From: Allobosea sp. 117
Lineage (GTDB): Bacteria; Pseudomonadota; Alphaproteobacteria; Rhizobiales; Xanthobacteraceae
Assembly: GCF_000702305.1 (NCBI RefSeq)
Contig: NZ_JNLC01000018.1
Span: 186,001 to 250,000, forward strand
Reading direction: 5' to 3'
DNA: 64,000 nt
Part shown: in pieces, positions 45,545 to 56,063 of the stretch
Numbering within the stretch: position 1 is the first letter of the stretch
Layout: every line of letters starts with the position of its first letter
The notes under the pieces: model-generated
Database searches by the model: none
Seen by the model: the letters and a program-made list of their open reading frames with translations, nothing else
What the model was told of the DNA's origin: nothing
Program-made: the position numbers and the translations under genes

Positions 45545-46534
45545 TCAGCGCACCACCTTCACACCGGCGCCCTGCAGGATGGTGCGCAGCGTGTTCGCGT
45601 AGTCGGTGATGAAGCCCTTGGTCGCGGCGGGGTCGAGATAGGCGTTCTCGAGCTGCGTGTCGTTCAGGTACTTGATGTAGGACGGCGACTTCGAGGCCTT
45701 GAGGAACAGGTTCTGGAAATAGGCCACGGCCTCCGGCGGCATGTTCGGCGGGCCGACAATGCCCCGCGCCTGCGGCACGTTCGGCACCTCGAAGCCCTGT
45801 TCCTGGATCGTCGGCACGTCCGGGAAGTTCGGCAGGCGCTTGTCGGTGACCTGCGCGATCGCGCGCAGGCGGCCGGCGCGGATCAGTTCGCCGGCCTCGA
45901 CCGGCTCGATCATCATCATGTCGACGTGACCGCCGAGCAGGGCCGCGATGCGCTCGCCGCCGCCGGGGAAGGACACGAACGCCCAGTCGGCCTTGGTGCT
46001 GGCCATGAGGACGTGCCGCATGACGGCGTCGCGGGCGGTGACCGAGCCGCCGGACTGCTTCAGCTTGCCGGGCGCGGCCTTCGCCGCCTCGATGAAGTCC
46101 TTCAGGTTCTTGTAGGGCGAATCCGCGCGCACCACGAGCAGCGCCGGCTCAAGCACCAGCCGCGAGATCGGCGTGAGGTCCGGCAGCGTGACCTTGGCCT
46201 CGCTCTGCACCAGCCCGTCGGTGACCCAGACGCTGGTGAACACCCCTATGGTGTTCGGGTCGCCGGCCTTCTCGTTCAGGTAGTTCATCGCGGCGGTGCT
46301 GCCGCCGCCGACCTTGTTGACGACGACCATAGTGGTATCGAGCACCTTGTCGCGGTCGAGCGCGGTAATGAAGGCGCGCGCGAACGCGTCGCCGCCGCCG
46401 CCCGGGCCGGTATGGACGACGACCGAGACCGGGCCGGTCGGCTTCCAGCCGGCGCCCTGCGCGCTGGCCGGCGAAGCGGACAGGCTTGCCGCGGCCAGCA
46501 AGCCGGCGGCCAGAACAGCTCCTGCGAGTTTCAT
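45545..46534 (-). CDS. tctC: Tripartite tricarboxylate transporter binding protein (TctC/Bug family)
   Basis: A 329-residue periplasmic binding protein with a signal peptide (residues 1-26, ending SPASAQG). The mature part has GPVSVVVHTGPGGGGDAFARAF near its start, typical of Bug proteins, which bind carboxylates with the two phosphate-loop-like regions. An AGGAGAGG ribosome site precedes the ATG. The ligand is unknown; symbols for the three Tct genes are by family. Confidence 0.92.
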   Translation of the reverse strand: MKLAGAVLAAGLLAAASLSASPASAQGAGWKPTGPVSVVVHTGPGGGGDAFARAFITALDRDKVLDTTMVVVNKVGGGSTAAMNYLNEKAGDPNTIGVFTSVWVTDGLVQSEAKVTLPDLTPISRLVLEPALLVVRADSPYKNLKDFIEAAKAAPGKLKQSGGSVTARDAVMRHVLMASTKADWAFVSFPGGGERIAALLGGHVDMMMIEPVEAGELIRAGRLRAIAQVTDKRLPNFPDVPTIQEQGFEVPNVPQARGIVGPPNMPPEAVAYFQNLFLKASKSPSYIKYLNDTQLENAYLDPAATKGFITDYANTLRTILQGAGVKVVR

Positions 46535-46564
46535 TGGCGTTCCTCTCCTGATGTGCGGCCCGGT

Positions 46565-48082
46565 TTACGGGACCTCTTGTGATGCGAGGGCGTCGCGGCG
46601 CGCACGGTTCCAGCGGCCGAGCAGAGGCGAGACGAGGATGATCAGGGCGACGACGAGCAGCACCGCCGCGATCGGGCGGTCGACGAGGATCAGCGGGTCG
46701 CCCTGGGACATGCTGAGCGACTGGCGCAGCGCCCGCTCCAGGCTGTCGCCGAGCACGAAGCCCAGCACGAACGGCGTGGTCGGGAAGTCGAGCTTGGCCA
46801 TCACGTAGCCGACCAGCCCGAAGAGGGTGAGCATGCCGACGTCGAACAGGTTCCCCGAATTGCTGTACGCGCCGATGATCGACACCGCGAGGATGATGGG
46901 GAACAGCAGGCTCAGAGGGATGCGCAGGATCTGCGCGAACAGCGGCACCAGCGGCAGGTTCATGATCAGCAGCACGACGTTGCCGATATACATGCTGGCC
47001 ACCAGCCCCCAGAACAGGTCCGGCGATTCCACGATCAGCAGCGGTCCCGGCCGGTAGCCCCACAGGATGAGCGCCGCCAGCAGGATGGCGGTGCTGCCGC
47101 CGGCGGGAATGCCGAAGGTGAGCAGCGGCAGCATGGCGCCGCTCGAATCCGCGTTGTTCGCTCCCTCCGGCGCGGCGAGGCCTTCCGGCGCGCCCTTGCC
47201 GAACATCTCCGGCCGCTTGGAGACCGCCTTCTCGATGCCGTAGGACACGAAGGAGGAGACCGACGACGCCGCGCCCGGCAGCATGCCGATGAAGAAGCCG
47301 ACGATCGAGCCGTTGAGGAAGGCGAAGCGGCAGGCCTTCAGCTCCTCCCGGCTCGGCAGGTAGTTGCGCAAGCCGCGCGGAACCGGGAGCAGATGCGCCT
47401 TCTCGCGCGCGTCGACGCTCATCATCACCTCGGCGATGGCGTAGAGGCCGACCGCGATCACCATGAACTCGATGCCGCCGATCAGGTCGGACAGCCCGAA
47501 GGTGAAGCGCGACTGCGCGGTGAAAAGGTCGGTGCCGATGCTGGTGAGCCACAGGCCGACCAGCAGCGAGAGCAGCGCCTTGAGCATCGACTGGCCGGCG
47601 AGCAGCACCACCAGCGCGAGGCCGACCACCATCAGCGCGAAGAATTCGGGCGAGGAGAAGCGTAGCGCGAACTCCGCCAGCGGCGGCGCCAGCAGGGTGA
47701 GGATCACGATGCCGATCGAGCCGGCGATGAAGGAGGCGATGGCGGCGATGCCGAGCGCCGCGCCGGCGCGGCCCTTGCGGGCCATCTGGTAGCCGTCGAT
47801 GCAGCTCACCACCGACGACGCCTCGCCCGGCATGTTCAGCAGGATCGAGGTGGTCGAGCCGCCATATTTGGCGCCGTAATAGATGCCCGCCAGCATGATG
47901 ATGCCGCCGGTCGGGTCCATGTTGAAGGTCAGCGGCAGCAGGATGGCGATGGTCGCCGCCGGCCCGAGGCCCGGCAGCACGCCGATAACGGTGCCGAGGA
48001 AGCAGCCGACCACGCACCACAGAAGGTTCTGCGGGAGCAGCGCGACGCTGAAGCCGTGCATCAGGCCATAGATCGCGTCCAT
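46565..48082 (-). CDS. tctA: Tripartite tricarboxylate transporter large membrane subunit (TctA)
   Basis: A 505-residue, about 12-helix permease. GTVIGVLPGLGPAATIAILLP near residues 32-52 and GAKYGGSTTSILLNMPGE near 70-87 are the TctA signatures, repeated in the second half as GFFIGMLPGAA and GIPAGGSTAI. It imports a carboxylate using the ion gradient, with TctB and TctC. It begins 1 base after tctB. Confidence 0.95.
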   Translation of the reverse strand: MDAIYGLMHGFSVALLPQNLLWCVVGCFLGTVIGVLPGLGPAATIAILLPLTFNMDPTGGIIMLAGIYYGAKYGGSTTSILLNMPGEASSVVSCIDGYQMARKGRAGAALGIAAIASFIAGSIGIVILTLLAPPLAEFALRFSSPEFFALMVVGLALVVLLAGQSMLKALLSLLVGLWLTSIGTDLFTAQSRFTFGLSDLIGGIEFMVIAVGLYAIAEVMMSVDAREKAHLLPVPRGLRNYLPSREELKACRFAFLNGSIVGFFIGMLPGAASSVSSFVSYGIEKAVSKRPEMFGKGAPEGLAAPEGANNADSSGAMLPLLTFGIPAGGSTAILLAALILWGYRPGPLLIVESPDLFWGLVASMYIGNVVLLIMNLPLVPLFAQILRIPLSLLFPIILAVSIIGAYSNSGNLFDVGMLTLFGLVGYVMAKLDFPTTPFVLGFVLGDSLERALRQSLSMSQGDPLILVDRPIAAVLLVVALIILVSPLLGRWNRARRDALASQEVP

Positions 48083-48083
48083 G

Positions 48084-48554
48084 TCAGAACCCCGTCCAGA
48101 GGCCGACGGGCAACTGCACGCCGAGCAGTAGCGGGAACAGGATCTCGAAGCCGAGCGGCAGCAGCACCGCGGAGATGCCGGTGAACAGCCAGGACTGGCG
48201 GAACACGATCTGCGTGAAGAAGACGATGAGCCCGGCGAAGGCGAGCACGAAGCCGAGATACTTCATCGCCGGGATCGACAGCGCGAACACCACCCACATG
48301 CCGAGAGCCCGCCTGACGCCCTGCCAGTCGACTGTCGCGACCTCGGGGTCGTGATCCTTGCGCAGGGTCATGACCACCAGCGCCAGCGAGCCGACGATCA
48401 GGGCGATGCCGTAGAACACCGGGAAGAAGCCGGGACCCGGGCCGCTGTCGTCCATGAACGGCCACCCCATCGCTGTGGTGGTAACGTAGACGCCGAGCGC
48501 CGCCAGCAGCGCGCCGGCGACGACGTCACCGCGCATCAGCTTCGACCCGTTCAC
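48084..48554 (-). CDS. tctB: Tripartite tricarboxylate transporter small membrane subunit (TctB)
   Basis: A 156-residue protein with four hydrophobic segments and the DDSGPGPGFFPVFYG motif common to TctB. The start is most likely the GTG at 48554, which overlaps the stop of the upstream MmgE/PrpD gene (GTGA); an ATG at 48536 is the alternative. Confidence 0.87.
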   Translation of the reverse strand: MNGSKLMRGDVVAGALLAALGVYVTTTAMGWPFMDDSGPGPGFFPVFYGIALIVGSLALVVMTLRKDHDPEVATVDWQGVRRALGMWVVFALSIPAMKYLGFVLAFAGLIVFFTQIVFRQSWLFTGISAVLLPLGFEILFPLLLGVQLPVGLWTGF

Positions 48555-49942
48555 GGCAGGTCCTCCGGCGCGGCGGCGAGCGCCAGGATCTGCCGGACGT
48601 CGGCCAGCCGATCCAGCGCCCATACGGTGCGGGCGAGCTGCGCGGCACGCGCCTCGCCGAGCACGGGACGCGCATTGAGCAGGAACTTCGCCTCGAGCTG
48701 CGCGTCCGACATCGGATTGGCGCGCGTGCCGGAGGCGTGGTCGACATGCACCTCGTGGCGGCCGCCCGAGGTGTCGACCACCACGGCATGGGCCTCGTCG
48801 TTGCGCAGGCGCTCGTCGGTGGCGACGCGCACCTTGCCGCGCAGCGTGACCACGTCGGACGCGGTGGCGCGCCGGTCGCTGTATTGCGGCAGGCCGGCAT
48901 TGCCGTCGAGATAGGCGACCGCCGCCGAGTGGTAGACGCTGAACTTGGACTGCAGGCCGGTCTGCGGATCGGTCACGCCGGTGATGCGCACCGTCTGCGG
49001 ATGCACCGTGACCTCCAGCGCCGCGACCTCCTCCGGCTTCACGCCGAAGTCGCGCAGCGCGATCACCCCGTCGATCATCGGGTGCAGCACGATCCCGCAG
49101 GCATAGGGCTTGTAGCCGTTACGCAGCACGTGCCAGTCGGTGCCGAGGCCGGCCAGCATCGCCTCGGGCCGCGACACCGTGCTGAAGATGCGGCTGAAGC
49201 CGCGCCGCCCCTCAATGATCTCCTCGGAGCTGTCGAAGCCCTCACGGGCGAGGAAGGCGGCGAGCACACCGTTGGAGGCCGCCTTGCCGGCCTGGAACGA
49301 CTTGCACATGGTGCCGCGGTTCTGCTGCATGCCGGCGGCCTGCGTCGCCGCCATGCCGAGCGCATGCACCATCTGCTGCGCATCGAGGCCGAGCAGCCGG
49401 CCACAGGCGACGCCCGCGGCGATCGAGCCCAGCGTGCCGGTGAGGTGCCATCCGCCGTCGTGATGGGCAGGCGAAGCCTTGCCGGTCCGCACCCCGGCTT
49501 CGAAGGCCAGCGCATAGGCGACGATCAGGCTGCGGCCGTCGAACACGTCGGTCTCGGCGGCGGCGAACAGCGCGGCGAGAACCGGCGAGCTGGCGTGCAG
49601 CACCACGCCTTCCATATGCGTGTCGTCGAAATCGAGCACGTGACCCATCTGGCCGTTGGCGAGCGCGCCCTCGAGGATGCCCAGCCGGCGCCCCTGCCCG
49701 ATCGCCGGCACGCGATCGAGGCTGCCGAGCACGTCGAGGCCGGCGAGCAGCCTTGCGATGGTCGGATGCCGGCTGCCGGCGATGGCGCAGCCGAGCCAGT
49801 CCAGCACGCCGCGCCGGCAGGCATGGACGACCTCGTCGGGAAGATCGGAATAGTCGAGGCCGGCGGCGAAGGCGCTGAACTCCAGGCTCACGCCAAGACG
49901 CAGAGGCGCGGCTCCATACTCGACCTGATCGGCCAAGGACAC
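48551..49942 (-). CDS. MmgE/PrpD family protein, copy 3
   Basis: A 463-residue MmgE/PrpD protein: GVLDWLGCAIAGSRHP, NGQMGHVLDFDDTH, KSFQAGKAASNGV and the C-terminal ASGTRANPMSDAQLEAKF. The start is a GTG at 49942 with a strong AAGGAGA site 5 bases upstream; there is no ATG in the right place. It is the first gene of the unit that continues with tctB, tctA and tctC, and its stop overlaps the tctB start. Confidence 0.88.
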   Translation of the reverse strand: MSLADQVEYGAAPLRLGVSLEFSAFAAGLDYSDLPDEVVHACRRGVLDWLGCAIAGSRHPTIARLLAGLDVLGSLDRVPAIGQGRRLGILEGALANGQMGHVLDFDDTHMEGVVLHASSPVLAALFAAAETDVFDGRSLIVAYALAFEAGVRTGKASPAHHDGGWHLTGTLGSIAAGVACGRLLGLDAQQMVHALGMAATQAAGMQQNRGTMCKSFQAGKAASNGVLAAFLAREGFDSSEEIIEGRRGFSRIFSTVSRPEAMLAGLGTDWHVLRNGYKPYACGIVLHPMIDGVIALRDFGVKPEEVAALEVTVHPQTVRITGVTDPQTGLQSKFSVYHSAAVAYLDGNAGLPQYSDRRATASDVVTLRGKVRVATDERLRNDEAHAVVVDTSGGRHEVHVDHASGTRANPMSDAQLEAKFLLNARPVLGEARAAQLARTVWALDRLADVRQILALAAAPEDLP

Positions 49943-50020
49943 GGCAGTCTCCTTCCCTATGCGGCGCGTTTGTTTGCAGGGCGCGCCTTGTTCGTGCAGC
50001 CGCGGCTGCTTGTTTGCAGG

Positions 50021-50040
50021 CAATGTATACAGATGTATCC
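50021..50040 (-). promoter_or_regulatory. Candidate GntR operator upstream of the PrpD/Tct operon
   Basis: The minus strand reads GGATACATCTGTATACATTG, which includes the palindrome TGTATACA often bound by FCD-type GntR regulators. It lies 79 bases upstream of the first gene and resembles the element before gntR. The remainder of the 249-base gap 49943-50191 shows nothing else recognisable. Confidence 0.55.
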
Positions 50041-50191
50041 AGAACGGCAACCCGGCAAAACGCACGCGACGCCGGTCGCGCCGAAGGCGGCAAAAAGACC
50101 GGAAATGTCGCGATGAGGCGCCGCCGGCAGCGCGCAGAGCACCAGCCGTGTCAGTTCGTGAGGATCACAAGGATGGAGGCCTGCCCGACGA

Positions 50192-51742
50192 TCAGGCGGC
50201 GCGGCATTCCCTCAACGCGTCGCGCAGCACCTCGCAGCCGGCGTCCATCTGCTCCTCGCTGAAGGCGCTGAAGCCGAGCGTGATCAGGTGGTCGACCTCC
50301 GCCTCCCGCGCCAGCGCGGAGAGCGGCAGGATTTCGAGGCCGCGGCGCGCGGCGAGCTCGGCCACCTCCTGGCCGCTGAGGCCGTCGGCGAGGCGCGCAA
50401 TGACCTCCATGCCGGTCGCGGTCGGCTCGGCGGTCATCCACCGTCCGAGCTTGCGCGCGATGCAGTCGAGCAGGTAGTCCTGCCGCCGGGCATAGAGGCG
50501 GCGCATGCGGCGCACATGGGCGGCGAGCTGCCCCTCGCTCATGAAACGCGCGACCAGCGCCTGCTCCAGCATCGGCGAGAAGCGCCCGACCACCGAGCGC
50601 GCCGAGACGAAGGCCTCGACCAGCGCGTCGGGAACGATCGCGTAGCCGAGCCTGAGACCCGGAAACAGCATCTTGCTGAAGGTGCCGAAATAGAGCACCC
50701 GCCCCTCACGGTCGAGCGCGTGCAGCGCCGGCCGCGGCCGGCCTGAATAGCGGAACTCGGTATCGTAATCGTCTTCCAGAATCCAGGCACCGGCCGCGTT
50801 CGCCCATTGCAGCAGCGCGTAGCGCCTCTCCAGGCTCAGCTCCATGCCGAGCGGGAACTGCTTGGAGGGCGAGACATAGACGAGCCGGGCCTCGGGTGCG
50901 CGCGCGATGCCCTCGGCGACCACGATGCCCTCCTCGTCGACCGGTACCGCCACCGGATTGGCGCCGGCCGCGATGGAGGAGGCGTAGATGCCGTCATAGC
51001 CGGGATCCTCGCACCACACGTCCTCGCCGGGGGTCAGCAGGATGCGGCAGGCAAGGTCCACCGCGTGCTGGGCGCCGGCGAAGACGATGACGTTGTGCGG
51101 CCCGCAATCGAGGCCGCGACTCAGCCCGACATGCTCAGCGATGGCGACGCGCAGCGGCTCGTAGCCCTGCGGATCGCCCTCCCCCAGCAATTCGCCGGCC
51201 GCCTCGGTGTCGAGCTCGCGATAGAGGGTCGCCGCGAGCCCGGCCCAGCGGCGGATCGGGAACATGTCGACCGCCGGAAAATTGGCGCGGAACGGCACCG
51301 GCCGGCGCATGTGGCGCAGCGTGGCCGGCACGTTGCTGAAGGCGGAGGGCGAGATGAAGGAACGGTCGAGGCTCCCGGCCGCCTTGATCGCCGGATTGAT
51401 GCGCGCCGGCGCCTTGGCCGGTAGCTGCTCCGGCAGGTCGCGCGCCACATAGGTGCCGGAGCCGGTCATCGGCTCGAGGAAGCCTTCCGAGATCAGATGG
51501 TCGAAGGCGAGCAATATGGTGTTGCGCGAGACCCCGAGCAGGCGAGCGAGGTCGCGCGTCGAGGGCAGCTTCTCGCCCGGCTTGATCGATCCCGCGGCGA
51601 TCTCGTCGACGAGCCGGTCGTAGAGCTGCCGGTGCAGCGGTGCGTCGGCACGCCGTTCGATGTCGAGAGCGAGCGAGTCCAGCAGGTGCACGACGCCTCC
51701 GCGATCTGTTCCGACCGCCGGTCGACGCAAGTTCCACGCCAC
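50192..51742 (-). CDS. MocR-type regulator (GntR helix-turn-helix fused to aminotransferase domain)
   Basis: A 516-residue fusion of a GntR winged helix (residues about 35-105, PSTRDLARLLGVSRNTILLAFD) and a fold-type I aminotransferase-like domain (about 150-510) with the PLP-lysine motif GTFSKMLFPGLRLGY. MocR proteins sense PLP adducts of amines or amino acids. The ATG at 51742 is 15 bases after the permease stop; a GTG at 51691 with GGAGG close by is an alternative. It likely regulates the adjacent ABC importer and transaminase. Confidence 0.9.
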   Translation of the reverse strand: MAWNLRRPAVGTDRGGVVHLLDSLALDIERRADAPLHRQLYDRLVDEIAAGSIKPGEKLPSTRDLARLLGVSRNTILLAFDHLISEGFLEPMTGSGTYVARDLPEQLPAKAPARINPAIKAAGSLDRSFISPSAFSNVPATLRHMRRPVPFRANFPAVDMFPIRRWAGLAATLYRELDTEAAGELLGEGDPQGYEPLRVAIAEHVGLSRGLDCGPHNVIVFAGAQHAVDLACRILLTPGEDVWCEDPGYDGIYASSIAAGANPVAVPVDEEGIVVAEGIARAPEARLVYVSPSKQFPLGMELSLERRYALLQWANAAGAWILEDDYDTEFRYSGRPRPALHALDREGRVLYFGTFSKMLFPGLRLGYAIVPDALVEAFVSARSVVGRFSPMLEQALVARFMSEGQLAAHVRRMRRLYARRQDYLLDCIARKLGRWMTAEPTATGMEVIARLADGLSGQEVAELAARRGLEILPLSALAREAEVDHLITLGFSAFSEEQMDAGCEVLRDALRECRAA

Positions 51743-51757
51743 ATCACACCGCCCGAT

Positions 51758-52579
51758 TCACACCGCGCTCCGCTCCCGCTCCGGCCGGTGCCCGAAGGTG
51801 ACGACCCTCGTCATCATCAGCACGAACATCACCAGGAGCACGAGGAACACCACAAGATTGACGCAGGTGGCGAGCGCGTAGAGCTCCGGCTTCACCCCGT
51901 AGCGCAGCGCGCCCCAGGCGGCCGAGGGCAGCGTCGGCGTGGCGCCGAGGAGATAGAAGGAGATCTCCAGATTGTTGAAGGCCATGATGAAGGTGACGAT
52001 GAACGCGCCCAGCAGCCCCGGCCAGATCAGCGGCAGGGTCACCTCGAAGAAGGTGCGCGCGGGGCTCGCGCCGAACACCATGGCCGCGTCGTCCAGCCGC
52101 CAGTCATAGCGGTAGAGCTGGGTGGCGATGATCAGCAGCGCATAGCTGAAGCAGTGCACCACATTGGCGAGGATCGCCGAGACGAGGTTGCCCTGCAGGC
52201 CGAGGAACAGCCCGTTGAAGATCAGCGAGGAGATGCCGAGCAGCACCTCCGCCACGAAGAGCGGCGCCACGAACAGCGCAAGGAACAGCGGCGCCCGCCG
52301 GCCAGCGTGGCGCATCAGTCCGATGGTGGCGGCGCCGGCAAGCGCGGTCGACAGCACGGCGGAAAAGAAGCCGATGATCAGGCTGTTGCCGAGCGCGGTC
52401 TGGTAAAGCGAGTTCGAGAACAGCCGCGTCATGATGTCGAGCGACCATTTCGGCGGATAGGGGAAGCTGGAGTTCCGCGAAAAGCTGGCGAGCCCGATAT
52501 GCAGGATCGGCAGATAGAGGAAGAGATAGGAGGCGACGACGGTCGCCAGCAGCGCGATCTTGCCGGGGCGGAACCGCAT
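51758..52579 (-). CDS. ABC transporter permease, spermidine/putrescine type (PotC-like)
   Basis: A 273-residue inner-membrane permease with six hydrophobic segments and the ATPase-contact loop DDAAMVFGASPARTFFEVTLPL near residues 170-190. This is the second permease of a PotABCD-like importer. The ATG at 52579 lies 2 bases after the stop of the first permease. Confidence 0.88.
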   Translation of the reverse strand: MRFRPGKIALLATVVASYLFLYLPILHIGLASFSRNSSFPYPPKWSLDIMTRLFSNSLYQTALGNSLIIGFFSAVLSTALAGAATIGLMRHAGRRAPLFLALFVAPLFVAEVLLGISSLIFNGLFLGLQGNLVSAILANVVHCFSYALLIIATQLYRYDWRLDDAAMVFGASPARTFFEVTLPLIWPGLLGAFIVTFIMAFNNLEISFYLLGATPTLPSAAWGALRYGVKPELYALATCVNLVVFLVLLVMFVLMMTRVVTFGHRPERERSAV

Positions 52580-52581
52580 GC

Positions 52582-53438
52582 TCAACCCCTCCCGAAGCCG
52601 GTGAAGCCGGTGCGGCGCAGGTCGAGCGTCTTCGCCACGATGACGACCAGCAGCACCGAGACCGCGAACAGCACGACGCCCATCGCCGCGCCGAGCGCCC
52701 AGGTGCCGCTCTCGCCGAACTGCTGCGCCATCGCCATGCCGTAGAGCGTGCCGTTCGGCCCGCCGAGGAAGCGCGGCGCCAGCGTCGCCGACAGGCACGG
52801 AATGAAACAGAGCGCGAAGCCGATCAGCGTGCCGAACAGGTTGAGCGGCCAGGTGACCTCGAAGAAGGCGCGCGCCGGGCTGGCACCGAAGATCGTCGCG
52901 GCGTCGATCAGGCGCTGGTCGAAATTGAGCAGCGACAGGTAGATCACCGTCACCACGATCGGCAGGTAGAGATAGACGAGGCCGATCGCGCTCGCGACGT
53001 TGGTGTACATGATGACGCGCAACGGCGCGGCGCCGAGTGCCATCAGCACGCCGTTGAGCAGCCCGACCGGCCCGAGCAGGCCCTGCAGCGCGATGATGCG
53101 CAGCACCTCGCCGGTGAGGAACGGCACCGCGAAGGCGAGCGTGAACAAGAGCTTGTAGCGCCCGCCATAGAGCATGATGCCATAGGCGACCGGCCAGGCA
53201 ATCAGCGTGCAGATGACCGACACCGCCGTTGCCATGGTGAGCGAGCGGACGAGGAAGGTCATGTAGGCGCCTTCGGTCGCCAGCACGTAATAGTTGTGCA
53301 GGTTGAAGTCGCGGATGATGTGGTAGTTCTCGGTCCGCCAGACGCTGAGCACCAGCATCGAGAGCAGCGGCAGCACGAACAGCGCGACGAGAAAGACCGT
53401 CGGGATGCCGAGGAAGAGGGCCGGCGCGGCGCGTCCCT

Positions 53439-53442
<4 letters not shown>
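52582..53442 (-). CDS. ABC transporter permease, spermidine/putrescine type (PotB-like)
   Basis: A 286-residue permease with six hydrophobic segments and the loop IDAATIFGASPARAFFEVTWPL. The first permease of the importer. Its ATG overlaps the stop of the ATPase gene. The two permeases share the GASPAR loop, as expected for a heterodimer facing one ATPase. Confidence 0.88.
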
Positions 53443-54521
<1,079 letters not shown>

Positions 54522-54568
54522 ACCGGGCTCCTGAAATGAACGGATAAGGATGCAAGGCCCCGACCACC

Positions 54569-54615
54569 CGGCATGGTTCCCGGCAAAGCTGATTCACTTT
54601 GCCAGGAACATGCCG
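54569..54615 (-). terminator. Long intercistronic stem-loop after the binding-protein gene
   Basis: An imperfect inverted repeat of about 19 bp (CGGCATGGTTCCCGGCAAAG against CTTTGCCAGGAACATGCCG) with an 8-base loop lies about 100 bases after the binding-protein stop and 48 bases before the ATPase. There is no T-run. Its likely role is mRNA protection or partial termination that favours the binding protein. Confidence 0.6.
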
Positions 54616-54714
54616 TAGCGCATTGAATCGAGCGCCGAATCGGGGGCCCCGGGCGAAAAACTCCGCCGCGGGGACTGGCGCTCGGGATAGCCGGGACGAT
54701 GAACGTCCGCTCGG

Positions 54715-55914
54715 TCAGGCGGCCTGCATGCGCGACCAGACGCGCTCCCACTTCTCGGTCGAGGAGGGCTGGTCGAACTGGTACAGGGTCGAGAGTTCCT
54801 CGGTCCGGTCCATGAGGAAGAGCTTCTGCTCCTCGGGGGTCGAGATGGACCGGATATCGATCGTCGTGGACGCGCCGGCGACCTCGGCGATCTTCTTCAT
54901 GTTCGGCGCCGCGAGGAAGGTGTTCATGAAGTCGTGGCAGATGTCGAGCGTCGGCCCGTCGGCGACGCCGGACGTCACCAGCCAGGTGTCGACCCAGCCG
55001 AGCCCGCCTTCCTTCGGGGTGAGCTGATGGGCGAAGTCGGCCTGGATCTCGCCCTTGGCCTTCTTCTGCACCAGCACGCGATAGGTCTGCGCGAATTCCG
55101 GCGCCGCGACGATGGCGCCGCTCTCGAGGAGCTGCTGCAGCGTGTTGTTGTCGTTGTAGCGGGTCAGCAGCAGCGGCTTCTGCTGGATCAGCAGCTTCTC
55201 GACCTCCGCCAGCTCCTCGTCGGTCAGCACATAGGGGTTGAACGGCTTGCCGTCGGGGCGCGGCTTGTCCTTGGTGCCCATGCGCGTGCAGACCAGGATG
55301 CCGGTCAGCGCGATGTTCTCCTCGAAGCGCGCGCTGGTGGCGAGCCGCCCGGCGAAGGCCGGGTCGAACAGCACCTCGATGCTCTGCACCTTCTCCTTCG
55401 GCACTTCCGCGACGTTGTAGGTCGTGCCGTAGCTGCCCCAACACCAGGTCACGCCGAAATGCGCACCCGTGGTCTGGTCGGTGAGCAGCTTGAAGCGGTC
55501 CGGCTTGAACACCGGGAACACGTTGGCGGTGTTCGGGATCTTCGCGTAGTCGATAGCGCGGATCAGCTTCTCGCGGAAATACAGGCCCGGCCAAAAGCCG
55601 TCGGCCTGCACGAGGTCGAAGTCCTTGGTGCCGCCGACGCGCAGCTTGTTGTAGGCCTCCGAATTGCCGTCGAAGAAGGTCGGGGCAAACTTGATCTTAT
55701 GCTTTTCCTCGAAGGCGGCGACGATCTCCGGCACCGCATAGACCTCCCACATCAGCGCGCGGAGCTGCGTCGGCGCCGCCGAGGCGGGACGGATGTAAGG
55801 CATCGCAACGGCGGTCGCGGCGCCGGCCGCGATCGTCTTGAGCACGGAACGACGGTCGAGCGACGTTGCGGACGGGACCGCAGCGTCGAGCGAACTGCAC
55901 GGTGATTTGGTCAT
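54715..55914 (-). CDS. ABC transporter substrate-binding protein (PotD/PotF-like), Tat-type signal
   Basis: A 399-residue extracellular binding protein. The N-terminus has a twin-arginine type signal (DRRSVLKTIAAGAATAVAMP, RR near residue 21-22) and the mature part starts TQLRALMWEVYAVPEIVAAFE, typical of polyamine and related cation binding proteins. The ATG at 55914 has AGAGGG upstream. The ligand is unknown; the neighbouring amine transaminase suggests an amine. Confidence 0.88.
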   Translation of the reverse strand: MTKSPCSSLDAAVPSATSLDRRSVLKTIAAGAATAVAMPYIRPASAAPTQLRALMWEVYAVPEIVAAFEEKHKIKFAPTFFDGNSEAYNKLRVGGTKDFDLVQADGFWPGLYFREKLIRAIDYAKIPNTANVFPVFKPDRFKLLTDQTTGAHFGVTWCWGSYGTTYNVAEVPKEKVQSIEVLFDPAFAGRLATSARFEENIALTGILVCTRMGTKDKPRPDGKPFNPYVLTDEELAEVEKLLIQQKPLLLTRYNDNNTLQQLLESGAIVAAPEFAQTYRVLVQKKAKGEIQADFAHQLTPKEGGLGWVDTWLVTSGVADGPTLDICHDFMNTFLAAPNMKKIAEVAGASTTIDIRSISTPEEQKLFLMDRTEELSTLYQFDQPSSTEKWERVWSRMQAA

Positions 55915-56063
55915 GGCCACGCCCTCTGGTTTTGTGGGTGACGGGATTGTTCCCTGCGAGGCCCCTGCCTTGTGCGTTTCCCCTCCGGGCGGTCTTGTGC
56001 CGCTCCGGCCGTGCGGCCGTCAGGCCGCTGGACTGAACGGCACGTCACTGCTGGTCTGGCGGC

